Position numbers and translations under genes: made by a program
The notes under the pieces: model-generated
What the model was told of the DNA's origin: nothing
The model's input: only the letters and a program-made list of their open reading frames with translations
Database searches by the model: none
Shown: positions 1 to 9,103 of the stretch, one piece after another
Layout of the letters: each line of letters starts with the position of its first letter
Position numbering within the stretch: the stretch's first letter is position 1
Assembly (NCBI GenBank): GCA_028277585.1
Contig: JANQFY010000087.1
Coordinates: forward strand, 1-55,872
Direction: 5' to 3'
Length of the DNA: 55,872 nt
From: Sedimentisphaerales bacterium
GTDB taxonomy: Bacteria > Planctomycetota > Phycisphaerae > Sedimentisphaerales > Anaerobacaceae

Positions 1-1525
1 AGCGATACAGATCGCCCGGAACCGGTTCGTTGCGGGCCCAGCCCGGGATGCGCAGCGACAGAGAGAAAGTCGCTTGCTGCTGGGGCCGAACCTCGATCGC
101 CACCCGCCCGGTCCAGGGATAGTCCGTCTTCTGGACGAGCGTCACCGTTTGGCCGCCCAGCGACACCTCGGCCCGACCACCCACGTAGAGGTTCGCATAG
201 ATCGTGTCCGAGGCGGTGGCGTACACCATCCCGGGGATTGAGGGCAAGAAGCGAACGATGTTGACAGGACAGCACGAGCAGCCGAACCAGGGCTGTCGCG
301 TGGCAGCGCCATGATTAAACTTCTCTGCGCCGTCGCAGACCAGCGGATTGGGATAGAAGAACCGGTCGCCACTGAACGAGACGCTCGCCAGGAAACCGTT
401 ATAGAGAATGCGCTCGAGTACATCGACGTACTTGGCGTCGCCGTGCAACAGGAACATGCGCTGATTCCACAGGGCGTTGCCAATCGCGGCACACGTCTCG
501 TTGTAGGCGTTGTTCGGCAACTCATAGTCGGTGCCGAAACCTTCGATCCCACGTTCGGCCCCGATGCCGCCGGTGATGTAGAGCTTGGCGAAACTGACGC
601 TGCGCCAGAGAGCGTCGACCGCCCGGCGATAGGCTGCGTCGTCGAGGATCGCTGCGATATCCGCCATGGCCGAATACATGTAAGTCGAGCGAACGGAATG
701 ACCGACTGCTTCCGTCTGTTCGGTCACCGGCTTGTGATCGGAGTAGTACGTCGGTCCCAGGTGCCCGCCGGGCTTGACGTACTTGCCGCGTCCCCGACAG
801 TCCAGCAGGTACTTGGATAAGTTCAGGTATTTGACGTCACCAGTGGCGCGATAGAGCTTGATCAGGCCGATCTCGATCTCCTGATGCCCCGTGGCGATAT
901 CCAGCTTGCCGGGCCGCCAGTTCTCGGCGATCAGATTGGCGTTCTTGATCGCCACGTCGAGCAGGGTCCGCTTGCCGGTCGCCTGGAAGTGGGCGACCGC
1001 CGCTTCGTACATGTGCCCCACGTTGTACAATTCGTGACTGTCCTGGCCCTCGGTCTGGGCGCCGCGCTCGTTGAGCCAGCGGTCCTTACCCGCCCGGGCA
1101 TGGCCGCTCTTGAGGGTGCGAGCCGTGTAGAGATAACCATCGTCCTCCTGGGCGGCCGCGATCTTGGCGATCAGGTCGTCCAGATAGGCGTCGAGCTTGG
1201 GATTGGGGCCCATCGCGAGGATGTAGGCGGCGCCCTCGATCACCTTGAACACGTCTGAGTCGTCGAACGGACAACCGCGGAAAGTCCCGGCCATCAACCC
1301 GCCGGCCTTGGCGAAGTTGTCGATTCGCCCGGTCTCCTCGCACTTCTTGAAGTCGTACCAGACGGTGACATCGCGATTCGTATCCAGGCGCGGCTGCCAG
1401 AACGCGTCGCCAATCGTCACCTCGGTAAACGGCACCGGTTGAATAGGGTAATCCCGCAACGGCACGGCAGCGGATAGAACGGAGCTGAACAGCACAGCCA
1501 GTACGACAGTTGCAACACGTTTCAC
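1..1525 (-). CDS. GH127-family beta-L-arabinofuranosidase-like glycoside hydrolase, 3' end cut by window edge
   Basis: Secreted glycosidase of the GH127 (DUF1680) type, which removes L-arabinofuranose from plant or glycoprotein glycans. The frame opens at GTG 1525 (RBS GAAAGG six to seven bases before it; a second GTG lies in frame at 1531) with a hydrophobic signal peptide, then about 508 residues with no stop before the edge. Family landmarks are visible: GHQEIEIGLIKLYRATG near the middle, NETC with Glu343 and Cys345, and GCSCCP with Cys417, Cys419 and Cys420. In characterised GH127 enzymes a Glu and three Cys in the same pattern (E-x-C ... CC) bind zinc, and one Cys is the nucleophile. The active site therefore looks intact. 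The missing part is the C-terminal beta domain. Family assignment is strong; the substrate is inferred. A sigma70-like promoter sits at 1592-1620. Confidence 0.9.
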   Translation of the reverse strand, partial: MKRVATVVLAVLFSSVLSAAVPLRDYPIQPVPFTEVTIGDAFWQPRLDTNRDVTVWYDFKKCEETGRIDNFAKAGGLMAGTFRGCPFDDSDVFKVIEGAAYILAMGPNPKLDAYLDDLIAKIAAAQEDDGYLYTARTLKSGHARAGKDRWLNERGAQTEGQDSHELYNVGHMYEAAVAHFQATGKRTLLDVAIKNANLIAENWRPGKLDIATGHQEIEIGLIKLYRATGDVKYLNLSKYLLDCRGRGKYVKPGGHLGPTYYSDHKPVTEQTEAVGHSVRSTYMYSAMADIAAILDDAAYRRAVDALWRSVSFAKLYITGGIGAERGIEGFGTDYELPNNAYNETCAAIGNALWNQRMFLLHGDAKYVDVLERILYNGFLASVSFSGDRFFYPNPLVCDGAEKFNHGAATRQPWFGCSCCPVNIVRFLPSIPGMVYATASDTIYANLYVGGRAEVSLGGQTVTLVQKTDYPWTGRVAIEVRPQQQATFSLSLRIPGWARNEPVPGDLYR

Positions 1526-1591
1526 AGTCACCCTTTCGAACAGAAAGACCGATGCACAAGAGACTCAACACCAAGCCCCCAAGACGCAGAC

Positions 1592-1620
1592 ATTATCCCA
1601 CGAAGGCGCCTCCCTGGCAA
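1592..1620 (-). promoter_or_regulatory. sigma70-like promoter of the GH127 gene
   Basis: On the minus strand, TTGCCA (1620-1615), a 17-base spacer and GATAAT (1597-1592) match the sigma70 boxes at 5 of 6 positions each. Transcription would start near 1585, giving a leader of about 60 bases to the GTG at 1525. Confidence 0.5.
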
Positions 1621-1644
1621 GATGCGAACTCGCTGAGAACCGGC

Positions 1645-1690
1645 GCAAAGAAGAAGCGGGGCTCGCATCACACGGACACAAGCCCCGCTT
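1645..1690 (-). terminator. rho-independent terminator after the LamG protein gene
   Basis: A perfect 10-bp stem, AAGCGGGGCT (1654-1663) with AGCCCCGCTT (1681-1690), is followed on the minus strand by CTTCTTTG. It lies about 85 bases past the stop of the gene at 1774-4191 and before the promoter of the next minus-strand gene. Confidence 0.65.
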
Positions 1691-1773
1691 GCGTATCACG
1701 ACACTAACCACGTACTGGAATGGTTGCTGTCCAAAGGTTGCCGAGACAGCACGACTCCAGCGATCCGCTCAGC

Positions 1774-4191
1774 CTATTGAGCGGGGGCCCCCGCCAGTTC
1801 CACCTCGGCGATCTGCATGCTGTTTGCACTAGCAGCATCCCGCACGGATGTGAAGAGGAGCTGGTAGCTGGTGTAGGCCACATCGTTGTTGAACAGAATG
1901 GCCGTCTCGTTTTTCGTGAAGCGCGGCCACGCTTCTTCGGCGGCGAAATCGGAGATTTCACCACTGGCGATCAGCGTGTACGGCCCGTCAATACCATCGT
2001 TCGAGCCGGACAGCTCGAAGGTGACCGGATCGCGTTCTACGGCGTCGTTGGCCGTGGTGAACGTCAGGCCCGTCACGATAGTCGCACCAATGGAGGGCGT
2101 CACCTGGATACTCGTGGGCTCCACCTCGCCTTTGAAGTGCAGGAACTTGGTGTTGACGTCGTCGTCGATCGCCAGATCGGGCGTCTCGGCGCCAGGCCAT
2201 CCGTTATCGCCTCCACCGGTCGTTTCGCCATCATTCGGAACGCCCTGAATGGCGTCGCCCGGCGCGGTGACATCGGGCAGGTACCCGGCCAGGTACATGA
2301 TCTCGCCACCGGACAGGGCCCGGTCAAAGATCATGACCTCGTCGATGCCGCCGATCCAATCGCTGCCCCAGCCGTCCTGTCCGATGAGGACCGGGGCGGG
2401 GCTACTGGTAATCGCGCCCATCGGTGTGGATTCGGTTGCCACGCCGTTGAGATAGGCTGTCAGCGTCGCGCCGTCGTGCGCGCAGGCGATGTGGGCCCAC
2501 TCCCCTTGCTCGAGGTTCTGACCGACATAGGCCCAGGCCCGAGGCGAGGTGTTGAACGTGAACGCCATGTAGGGCTGCGGGCTGTTCCAGCCGTAGCGAA
2601 CCTGCCAACTCCAACTGGGGCTCGCTGAACTAAGGGCCTTGCACATCGGCGCCGTCTCCAGGCCGGTACCTTCCGGATCATCGGCATCAGGCCTTATCCA
2701 GAGGGACAGGGAGATCTGACTGGCGATGTCCAGGCTGGCGTCGTTGCCGCAATCGATATAGTCGCCGTCGCCATCGAACTGCATAGCGCCGCCCATGATG
2801 CCTTCGATCGGTTCCGGGTCGCCCATGATGGTCCCGTCGAGGCCATTGCCCGAAGCGTCGGTGGCGTCGGCATCCAGCGGATAGTAAGCGACGAGCCCTT
2901 CACTGCCCGGATCAACCGGGATCGGCCGCAAGCCGGCCAGCCACTGCACCTCGCCGGCCGACAGGGACCGGTTGTAGATCATGACCTCGTCGATCGCACC
3001 GAGCCAATTGCTGCCCCACCCGTCCTGCCCGATGAGGACAGGGGTAGGACTGCCGGTAATGGCGCCCATGGGGGTCGAATCGGTCTCCTCGCCATTGAGA
3101 TAGCACAGTAGCGTCTCGCCATCATGCGAACACGCGATATGGGCCCACTCGTCACGCTCGAGATTCTGACCGACGAAGACCCAGGCCCGGGGCGAGGTAT
3201 TGAACGTGAACGCCATGTAGGGCGCGGGGCCACCCCAGCCGTAGCGAACCTGCCAACTCCACGGGGGATTGATCCCGTTCATCGCCTTGGCCATCGGCGC
3301 CGTCTCCAGGCCGGTCCCTTCCGGATCATCGGCGCCAGGCCTTATCCAAAGAGCCAGGGCGATCGGACCCGGGATGTCCAGGCTGGCGTCAACGCCGCAA
3401 TCGATGTAGTCGTCGTCGCCATCAAACTCCATGGCGCCGCCCATGATGCCGGCGGTCAACTCTGGATCGCCCATGATGGTCCCATCGAGCCCATTGCCGG
3501 AGGCATCGGTGGCATCGGCGTCCAGGGGATAGTAGGCTGCAAGCCCTGCCGTACCGGGATTGATCGGTTCGACCACTTCCAGTGACAGTACAGCCGACTC
3601 GACCCAATCGACCTGCCAATCGCTGGACGCGCCTTCCTGGAACGCGGAGACCGCGATGGTGTCGTCCGGAGTCAATCCCAGATCCGCCAAAGGCAGGACC
3701 GCGTGAATCGTGTCACCCTCATTCGTGTATTCGAAATCCTCAAACAGAATCTCTTCGGTCAAGGGATCATAGACTTCCACGCCGTTGGGGTTGCCGTCGC
3801 GCCAGCCGAGCATCACGACTAGGTCAGCGCCAATGGGGGTTTGCAGATTCGTGGCGTTGCCCTCGTATTCGGAGTTGCTGAAGCCCGTGGCCGGATCGTT
3901 GTCCGTATCGAGGAGCCAATGGTAGTAGTATCGATTGGTCATGCGTGCCGGCGTCTCTTCTATCGAAGGCGCAGCGACACCGTACACCGTCATCGTCAGA
4001 TGCAGGTTGCCTCCGTCCACCCATGCCTCAATGCGCTTGATGTCGCCGCTCGAATCGTCCATGTCGGACGGATCGTCCACCCCGGCGACCTGCCCGAAGG
4101 CCATGCCGCCGTACCCGGTCATCGTCCAGACGACGGCCAATGCCACCAGCCACATGACGCGGGGTGCTCGCACAGACAATTTCTTGCACAT
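1774..4191 (-). CDS. secreted protein with two tandem LamG (concanavalin-like) domains and a C-terminal discoidin-like domain
   Basis: 805 residues; ATG 4191 is preceded by AAGGAG. Signal peptide about residues 1-33. An N-terminal beta domain (about 35-205) resembles carbohydrate-binding or DOMON-like modules of secreted planctomycete proteins, with W/Y-rich strands and TGFSNSEYEGNATNL. Two LamG domains follow (about 213-425 and 432-640), both opening AAYYPLDADATDASGNGLDG or a near copy and carrying the DDYIDCG, VLIGQDGWGS and IDEVMI signatures. The last 150 residues look like an F5/8-type (discoidin) fold (DLAIDDDVNTKFLHF). No catalytic motif was seen, so the likely role is glycan or surface binding outside the cell. 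The two LamG copies are unusually alike, which suggests recent tandem duplication. Confidence 0.8.
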   Translation of the reverse strand: MCKKLSVRAPRVMWLVALAVVWTMTGYGGMAFGQVAGVDDPSDMDDSSGDIKRIEAWVDGGNLHLTMTVYGVAAPSIEETPARMTNRYYYHWLLDTDNDPATGFSNSEYEGNATNLQTPIGADLVVMLGWRDGNPNGVEVYDPLTEEILFEDFEYTNEGDTIHAVLPLADLGLTPDDTIAVSAFQEGASSDWQVDWVESAVLSLEVVEPINPGTAGLAAYYPLDADATDASGNGLDGTIMGDPELTAGIMGGAMEFDGDDDYIDCGVDASLDIPGPIALALWIRPGADDPEGTGLETAPMAKAMNGINPPWSWQVRYGWGGPAPYMAFTFNTSPRAWVFVGQNLERDEWAHIACSHDGETLLCYLNGEETDSTPMGAITGSPTPVLIGQDGWGSNWLGAIDEVMIYNRSLSAGEVQWLAGLRPIPVDPGSEGLVAYYPLDADATDASGNGLDGTIMGDPEPIEGIMGGAMQFDGDGDYIDCGNDASLDIASQISLSLWIRPDADDPEGTGLETAPMCKALSSASPSWSWQVRYGWNSPQPYMAFTFNTSPRAWAYVGQNLEQGEWAHIACAHDGATLTAYLNGVATESTPMGAITSSPAPVLIGQDGWGSDWIGGIDEVMIFDRALSGGEIMYLAGYLPDVTAPGDAIQGVPNDGETTGGGDNGWPGAETPDLAIDDDVNTKFLHFKGEVEPTSIQVTPSIGATIVTGLTFTTANDAVERDPVTFELSGSNDGIDGPYTLIASGEISDFAAEEAWPRFTKNETAILFNNDVAYTSYQLLFTSVRDAASANSMQIAEVELAGAPAQ

Positions 4192-4530
4192 AGCAATTCT
4201 CCTTGCCCCCCACCTTCCTCGAATGGTGTGTCACGAAACGCTCTTGCTTCCCTGGCGATGGAACACGTGACCTCCTTCCCTGAAAGCCCCATCGGAGCAC
4301 CCTCATGGATTGAACCTGTCGACCTCCATACGAATAGACATCACTCACCTCGGAGCCAGCAATCCACCGACGCCCGCACACAACTCGCTACGTCAATTGC
4401 CCGATCCAGCGCACCCTTCCCCAGAAGCATATGCTGAACTGTGTCGATTTCCGGCAGCAACGTCAATTGTGGAGACTACGTATTCGGCGTCATCATTTCT
4501 GATGAAGCCGCAGCGCTGAGGTGAAGGCTA
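4192..4530. other. intergenic, divergent leaders
   Basis: Lies between the minus-strand LamG gene and the plus-strand trkH promoter. I see no convincing gene. It should hold the promoter of the LamG gene, but I found no clear pair of boxes. Confidence 0.4.
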
Positions 4531-4563
4531 GTGGATGACACATCCACGCCAGACTGGTATAAT
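4531..4563 (+). promoter_or_regulatory. trkH promoter with an operator-like palindrome over the -35 box
   Basis: ATGACA (4535-4540), a 17-base spacer and a consensus TATAAT (4558-4563) preceded by TGG, an extended -10. A perfect 7-bp inverted repeat, GTGGATG-aca-CATCCAC (4531-4547), covers the -35 box, where a repressor would block polymerase. The start site would be near 4570, leaving a leader of about 80 bases to trkH. Confidence 0.6.
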
Positions 4564-4652
4564 CGCCCGCCGCGGATAAGGATAGAACAGGGTCGCCACC
4601 TGGTACGGTAGGCGAAGGATTCAGCCAGCCCGGCCGAGAGTATCGCAACGGA

Positions 4653-6179
4653 ATGAGAAGACGATTCGACCGCTTGAGCAGCATCCTACACCATACGGGC
4701 CATCTCCTCGAGATCCTGGGGCTCGTGCTTCTTCTGCCTCTCGTCGTGGTCGTTCTCTACTGGCATGAGCGCGGCGACGGGCGGATCATGACCCTCGCTT
4801 TCCTTCTTCCGGCCGCTGTTTCGCTCACGTTCGGACTGATTCTGCGAAACCTGTGCCGATCAAACCGGCTCGACACGGTCAGTTCTCTATTGATGTGCGC
4901 CGTCGGCTGGCTGGCCTGCTCGGCGGTCGGCGCAATCCCGTTTGTCGTTGGGACCGGGGCGAATTACCTCGACGCCTATTTCGAAGCCATGAGCGGTTTC
5001 ACGACAACCGGAATTACCCTCTTCACGGGCCTGGACACCATGCCGCACAGCCTTCTCTTCTGGCGCGCCCTGACCCAGTGGTTTGGCGGGCTGGGCATTC
5101 TTTCGTTCTTCCTCATCGTCACGTTCCGGGCCAGCAGCGCGCACCACATCTTTGGCGCCGAGAGCCACAAAATCTCGGCCACGCGGCCCGCACCGGGTCT
5201 GTTTAACACACTGAAGATTCTCTGGCTCATCTATGGCGGGTTCACCCTGGGCGCCATCGCGATTCTAGCACTCCTGAAAATGCCAATCTTCGACTCTTTC
5301 TGCCACGCGTTCACCGCTGTCTCGACCGGCGGATTCTCCCCGCACGACGCCAGCATCGAATTCTATCGTCAGAGCGGGCACGCCAACTACCGCCTGATCG
5401 AATACGCGCTGGCCTTCTTCATGATGCTGGGCGGCATCAACTTCCTCGTCCATTACCGCGTGCTCACCGGGGACATCCGGGCCCTGTGGGACAACATCGA
5501 GATCCGTTACTGGTGGCGCCTGATCGGCGCGTTCACCATTGTGGTCTTTCTGGACCATCTCCGCACGTCCGGCCTGCTCAGTTCGATACTGGCGCAGCGG
5601 GCGTTGCCGGATGGGATGCGAATTGAATCGGCGTTCCGCCACTGTCTGTTCCAGGTGATGGCGATGCTCAGCGGAACCGGCTTCAAGACGCAGGACATCA
5701 GCTCGAGCTTCTTCGGCGCCGCATCGAGACAACTCTTCCTCGTCATGATGGTCATTGGCGGCTGCGTCGGGTCCACCGCCGGCGGATTCAAAGTCCTGCG
5801 CGTCGCGATCCTCAACCGCCTGATGCTGCGCGAGCTGTTCAAGGCAAAGGTCTCGCCCCGCGCCTCGACGGGATTGATCATCGACAAGCGTATCGTCCCC
5901 GACGCGGAGATCCATCGCGTCGCCGCCCTGTTCTTCTCCTGGATCGCCCTGCTGATCATCGGCGGAACAATCACCTCGCTGTTCTCGAACCAGAGCGCCA
6001 TGGCGTCGTTCTCGGGGATGTTCTCTGCGCTGGGGAACATCGGTCCCTGCTATATTTCCATACCGGATATGATTGCGATACACCCGGTGGTCAAAATAAC
6101 GTACATTCTGGGCATGCTGGCGGGCCGATTGGAGATCTTGCCCGTCTTGCTGCTGTTCTCGCCGCGCGCCTGGCGCTGA
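4653..6179 (+). CDS. trkH: TrkH/KtrB-family potassium uptake channel subunit
   Basis: 508-residue polytopic inner-membrane protein that conducts K+ inward. The four pore-loop filters of the superfamily are recognisable: TTTG (117-120), STGGF (224-228), LSGTGF (339-344) and LGNIGP (460-465), each with the selectivity glycine. The length is typical of TrkH. The trkA-like gene starts 48 bases downstream, so channel and gating subunit are probably made together. The start at 4653 gives a basic N-terminus (MRRRFDR) before the first helix. A strong promoter with a palindromic operator candidate lies at 4531-4563. Confidence 0.93.
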   Translation: MRRRFDRLSSILHHTGHLLEILGLVLLLPLVVVVLYWHERGDGRIMTLAFLLPAAVSLTFGLILRNLCRSNRLDTVSSLLMCAVGWLACSAVGAIPFVVGTGANYLDAYFEAMSGFTTTGITLFTGLDTMPHSLLFWRALTQWFGGLGILSFFLIVTFRASSAHHIFGAESHKISATRPAPGLFNTLKILWLIYGGFTLGAIAILALLKMPIFDSFCHAFTAVSTGGFSPHDASIEFYRQSGHANYRLIEYALAFFMMLGGINFLVHYRVLTGDIRALWDNIEIRYWWRLIGAFTIVVFLDHLRTSGLLSSILAQRALPDGMRIESAFRHCLFQVMAMLSGTGFKTQDISSSFFGAASRQLFLVMMVIGGCVGSTAGGFKVLRVAILNRLMLRELFKAKVSPRASTGLIIDKRIVPDAEIHRVAALFFSWIALLIIGGTITSLFSNQSAMASFSGMFSALGNIGPCYISIPDMIAIHPVVKITYILGMLAGRLEILPVLLLFSPRAWR

Positions 6180-6227
6180 GTGTGACAGAGCCCGGAGCCC
6201 GACCTCGGGCGTCTTGGAGGATATGCG

Positions 6228-6911
6228 ATGTACATCGTAGTAGCAGGCGGCGGCATGGTCGGCGGACGACTCGTGCGGCGACTCTTGGAGAAACGGCACG
6301 ACGTGGTCATCGTCGACACGAGCCGGGAGGTGTGCAACAAGCTGTACGCCGAGACCGGCGTTGTGGCAATCTGCGGCAAAGCCACGAAGATCGACGTTCT
6401 GAAAGAGGCTGGCGTGGAGAAAGCCGATGTCGTGGTCGTCGCGACACCGGACGACGCGGACAATCTCGCCAGCGTCATCCTGGCCAAGAGCCTCAATGTC
6501 CCCCGCATCATCGTACGGATGCGCGATCCGGAGTACGAGAACGCCTACAAGGTCGCCGGCGTGCACAAGATCGTCCGCGTCACGGACCTGATGGTCAATC
6601 AGATGATGATGGAGGTCGACGACCCCAAGGTCCGGCGCATCACCACCATCGGCGGCGGACGCGCCAACATCTTCATGGTCATCGTCCCCAAGGGAGGCCA
6701 GGCGGCCGGAAAAACGGTCAAGGAAATCGCCGGCGACGAGAATTTCCCCTCGCAATGCGTGTTCATCGCCATCTACGGCGAGGAGAAGAGCGAACTGTCC
6801 ATCCCGCGGGGTGAGCAGGTGATCCGCGAAGGTGACGAGCTGTTTCTGATCTCCACGGCCGAGAATATCCGCAAAGTCGCGGATTTCCTGACCGCCGTGC
6901 AGCCGGAGTAG
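6228..6911 (+). CDS. trkA: TrkA-type NAD-binding regulatory subunit of the K+ uptake system
   Basis: 227 residues: one RCK_N Rossmann domain with the dinucleotide loop AGGGMVGG (5-12) and an acidic end of beta-2 (IVDTS), then an RCK_C domain (about 140-220). E. coli TrkA has two such units in tandem; the single-unit form here resembles KtrA and archaeal TrkA and would form multimers under the TrkH dimer. A good RBS (GGAGG) precedes ATG 6228. Cytoplasmic, gating by nucleotide binding. It follows trkH directly, and no other gene seems to belong to this unit. Confidence 0.92.
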   Translation: MYIVVAGGGMVGGRLVRRLLEKRHDVVIVDTSREVCNKLYAETGVVAICGKATKIDVLKEAGVEKADVVVVATPDDADNLASVILAKSLNVPRIIVRMRDPEYENAYKVAGVHKIVRVTDLMVNQMMMEVDDPKVRRITTIGGGRANIFMVIVPKGGQAAGKTVKEIAGDENFPSQCVFIAIYGEEKSELSIPRGEQVIREGDELFLISTAENIRKVADFLTAVQPE

Positions 6912-6969
6912 CGCTGCGGGCGCGACACCAGGATTATTGGACACGGAGCCCAGGCCGAATTGCCACCCC

Positions 6970-6998
6970 TCGACAATGAAACCGCCATAGGATATAAC
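6970..6998 (+). promoter_or_regulatory. sigma70-like promoter of the ECF sigma operon
   Basis: TCGACA (6970-6975), a 17-base spacer and TATAAC (6993-6998), each 5 of 6 to consensus. The predicted start near 7005 leaves a leader of about 160 bases before the sigma factor gene. No ECF-type -35 (GGAAC) was identified, so autoregulation is not evident. Confidence 0.45.
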
Positions 6999-7167
6999 CA
7001 TAGCCTTTGGAAGAGTTTAGGCCCACGCCGGGCGATCTTCGTCGGTGGGAAGATAGTGAGAATAGGAGTGCTTTCTTTGAAGGAAAACCGTCACTGGGAG
7101 TCTGTATATGCAGAAGCCGATAGTTGCGATCAGACTGGGACCCGGGGGGATTCGGGAGTGATCGGAA

Positions 7168-7815
7168 TTGGCCAGTTTATGTAAACAAGATGCGACAGTG
7201 ACGTGGGACGCCTCCGGGAGCACGCGCGAAGCGTTCGAGGTCATCGTCAACCGGCATATGAAGGACGCCTATTTCATTGCGCTGGGATTGGTGGGCAACC
7301 GGGAAGACGCGTTGGAGCTTTCTCAGGAAGCGTTCTTCCGGGCCTACAAGAACTTCGACCGGCTGAATGACAAGGACAAGTTCTTTCCCTGGTTCTATCA
7401 GATTCTGAGAAACCTGTGCTTCAGTCATCTGCGTAAGCGAAAGGTCCGACGTGCGTATGAATTGGAGGCCAGTGATGGCGAATCGGCAGCGGGCGACTCG
7501 ACCCGGTATCCGCGTTCGGCCGCGGGAAGCGATTCCTTCGACCCTGAGATGGTGGCCGAGCGAAACGAATCCAAGGACCGCGTCTGGAAGGCCATCAGCC
7601 AACTAGACGAGAAGCATCGGGAGGTGATCGTCTTGAGACACTTCCGCAACCTTTCGTACGACGAGATGGCGAAGGTACTGTTCTGTAACCGCGGCACGGT
7701 GACCAGCCGCCTGTACTACGCCCGCAAACGGTTGAAAGAGATCCTGGACCGTGAGAGTGGCTCCGCAGATGCCGATTCGAGCGTTTTGGAGCCCCGGAAA
7801 GGAGGTCAGAAGTAA
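7168..7815 (+). CDS. ECF-type RNA polymerase sigma factor
   Basis: 215 residues. Sigma region 2 lies at about 20-95 (GNREDALELSQEAFFRAYK, then FFPWFYQILRNLCFSHLRKR) and region 4 at about 140-195 (QLDEKHREVIVLRHF, SYDEMAKVLFCNRGTVTSRL helix-turn-helix). The linker is a 45-residue Ser/Ala-rich stretch. I chose TTG 7168 because GGGAG sits nine bases before it; GTG 7198 is a possible alternative that would spare region 2. The stop overlaps the ATG of the anti-sigma gene by one base, the usual arrangement of a sigma/anti-sigma pair. It probably directs transcription in response to an envelope signal; the regulon is unknown. Confidence 0.9.
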   Translation: MASLCKQDATVTWDASGSTREAFEVIVNRHMKDAYFIALGLVGNREDALELSQEAFFRAYKNFDRLNDKDKFFPWFYQILRNLCFSHLRKRKVRRAYELEASDGESAAGDSTRYPRSAAGSDSFDPEMVAERNESKDRVWKAISQLDEKHREVIVLRHFRNLSYDEMAKVLFCNRGTVTSRLYYARKRLKEILDRESGSADADSSVLEPRKGGQK

Positions 7816-8261
7816 TGACCTGCCAAGATTATAAAGACTCCATGATGGCCTACCTCGACAACGAACTGGACGCCGAACAGAAGCAAGCGTTCGAAGCGCA
7901 CCTAGCCTCCTGCTCGAAGTGTACGCAGGAGTTGGAAGAGTTCAAGAAGCTCAAACAGATCACCGACGGTGTGGAACTCGTCGAGCCGGAAGATCGCATG
8001 TGGGAGCAGTATTGGGGAGGTGTCTACAACCGCGCCGAACGAGGGATCGGATGGGTGGTGTTCTCCATCGCCGGCATCCTCCTGCTGATCTATGGAGGGT
8101 TCACGGCTATCGAGAGTGTCATCACCGACCCTGGCGTTCGGCCCTTGCTGAAGATCGGTCTACTGGCCCTTCTGGCCGGTCTGGCGATCCTGTTCGTCTC
8201 CGTCGTAAGGGAGCGAATCTACTTCTGGAGCAAGGACCGCTACAAAGATGTAAGGAGATAG
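7815..8261 (+). CDS. membrane-anchored zinc-finger (zf-HC2) anti-sigma factor
   Basis: 148 residues. The N-terminal anti-sigma zinc-binding motif is complete: Cys3, His29, Cys33 and Cys36 (HLASCSKC). Two transmembrane segments follow (about 79-101 and 109-131) and end in a short basic tail, so almost nothing is exposed outside. A signal would have to be sensed within the membrane or through a partner. The start codon overlaps the sigma stop, implying translational coupling and tight stoichiometry. It would hold the cognate sigma factor at the membrane until released. Confidence 0.88.
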   Translation: MTCQDYKDSMMAYLDNELDAEQKQAFEAHLASCSKCTQELEEFKKLKQITDGVELVEPEDRMWEQYWGGVYNRAERGIGWVVFSIAGILLLIYGGFTAIESVITDPGVRPLLKIGLLALLAGLAILFVSVVRERIYFWSKDRYKDVRR

Positions 8262-8265
8262 GCCC

Positions 8266-8580
8266 ATGCTGATGGCGACGACGGATACGATCTGCGGAAA
8301 GACTATTGTCAAACACCTCGGCCTGGTGCGCGGCAACACCATTCGGGCCCGCCACATCGGCCGTGACGTGATGGCCAAGATCAAGAACGTGGTGGGCGGG
8401 GAGATCAGCGACTACACCAAACTCATGGGCGAGTCGCGCGAGCAGGCCATCGACCGGATGGTAGAGGATGCCCAGGAATTGGGCGCCAACGCGATTATAG
8501 GAATCAGATTCTCGACCTCGGAAGTCATGGACAGCGCGGCCGAAATCCTGGTCTACGGCACGGCCGTAATCGTCGAGTGA
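8266..8580 (+). CDS. YbjQ/UPF0145-family protein
   Basis: 104 residues, a full-length member of the UPF0145 (YbjQ, heavy-metal-binding-like) family: TIVKHLGLVRGNTIRARHIG at the N-terminus and ANAIIGIRFSTSEV followed by AEILVYGTAV at the C-terminus are the family hallmarks. These proteins form pentameric rings. Their function is not established, and they often sit beside membrane-stress genes. AAGGAG eight bases before ATG 8266 supports that start. It lies four bases after the anti-sigma gene and so probably belongs to the same operon. Confidence 0.85.
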   Translation: MLMATTDTICGKTIVKHLGLVRGNTIRARHIGRDVMAKIKNVVGGEISDYTKLMGESREQAIDRMVEDAQELGANAIIGIRFSTSEVMDSAAEILVYGTAVIVE

Positions 8581-8627
8581 ACGACGCGCGATAGCGCGTC
8601 ACCCGTGCCCTGTTGAAAGGACATGAA

Positions 8628-9086
8628 ATGGACTGGCTCAAAGAATTCCTCAAGCCCGAACTGATATGGTTCGTGATCGGCGTACTGTTGCTGCTGGCGG
8701 AGTTCGCCATTCCCGGGCTGATCGTCCTGTTCTTCGGCATCGGCGCCTGGATCGTCGCCGGCGTCTGCCTGTTGACCGACGTATCGCTCAACGTGCAGTT
8801 GGGGATCTTCATCGGCGCTTCGGTGCTGTCCCTGGTTCTCTTGCGCAGCTGGCTCAAGGGAATGTTCGTAGGCCATGTGCGGGCCAAACAGGACCTGACC
8901 GAGGACCTGCAGGAATTCATCGGCGAGCGCGTCGTCGTCCGGGTAGCCATCAGCCCCAAGCTGGCCGGCAAGGTGGAGGTGCATGGAACCAACTGGAGCG
9001 CCGAAGCGGACGAGGAGATTGCGGAGGGAGCCGTCGTGGAGATCGTCGCCAAGGACAACCTGACACTGAAAGTCAAGACCGTCTAG
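8628..9086 (+). CDS. NfeD-like membrane protein
   Basis: 152 residues. Three hydrophobic segments (about 11-65) are followed by a C-terminal OB-fold (about 85-150), the architecture of short NfeD proteins. These pair with SPFH/stomatin proteins in membrane microdomains. ATG 8628 has GAAAGGA six bases upstream and is preferred over an in-frame TTG at 8613. The SPFH gene starts 17 bases downstream, the conserved nfeD-stomatin gene pair. Confidence 0.88.
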   Translation: MDWLKEFLKPELIWFVIGVLLLLAEFAIPGLIVLFFGIGAWIVAGVCLLTDVSLNVQLGIFIGASVLSLVLLRSWLKGMFVGHVRAKQDLTEDLQEFIGERVVVRVAISPKLAGKVEVHGTNWSAEADEEIAEGAVVEIVAKDNLTLKVKTV

Positions 9087-9103
9087 GGAAAGGAGAATAC
9101 ACT

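Noticed and set aside
5265-7001. 578-codon open frame antisense to trkH and trkA
   Set aside because: Composition (His/Asp/Arg rich) is that of a mirror frame of a GC-rich gene; trkH and trkA on the other strand have all family motifs.
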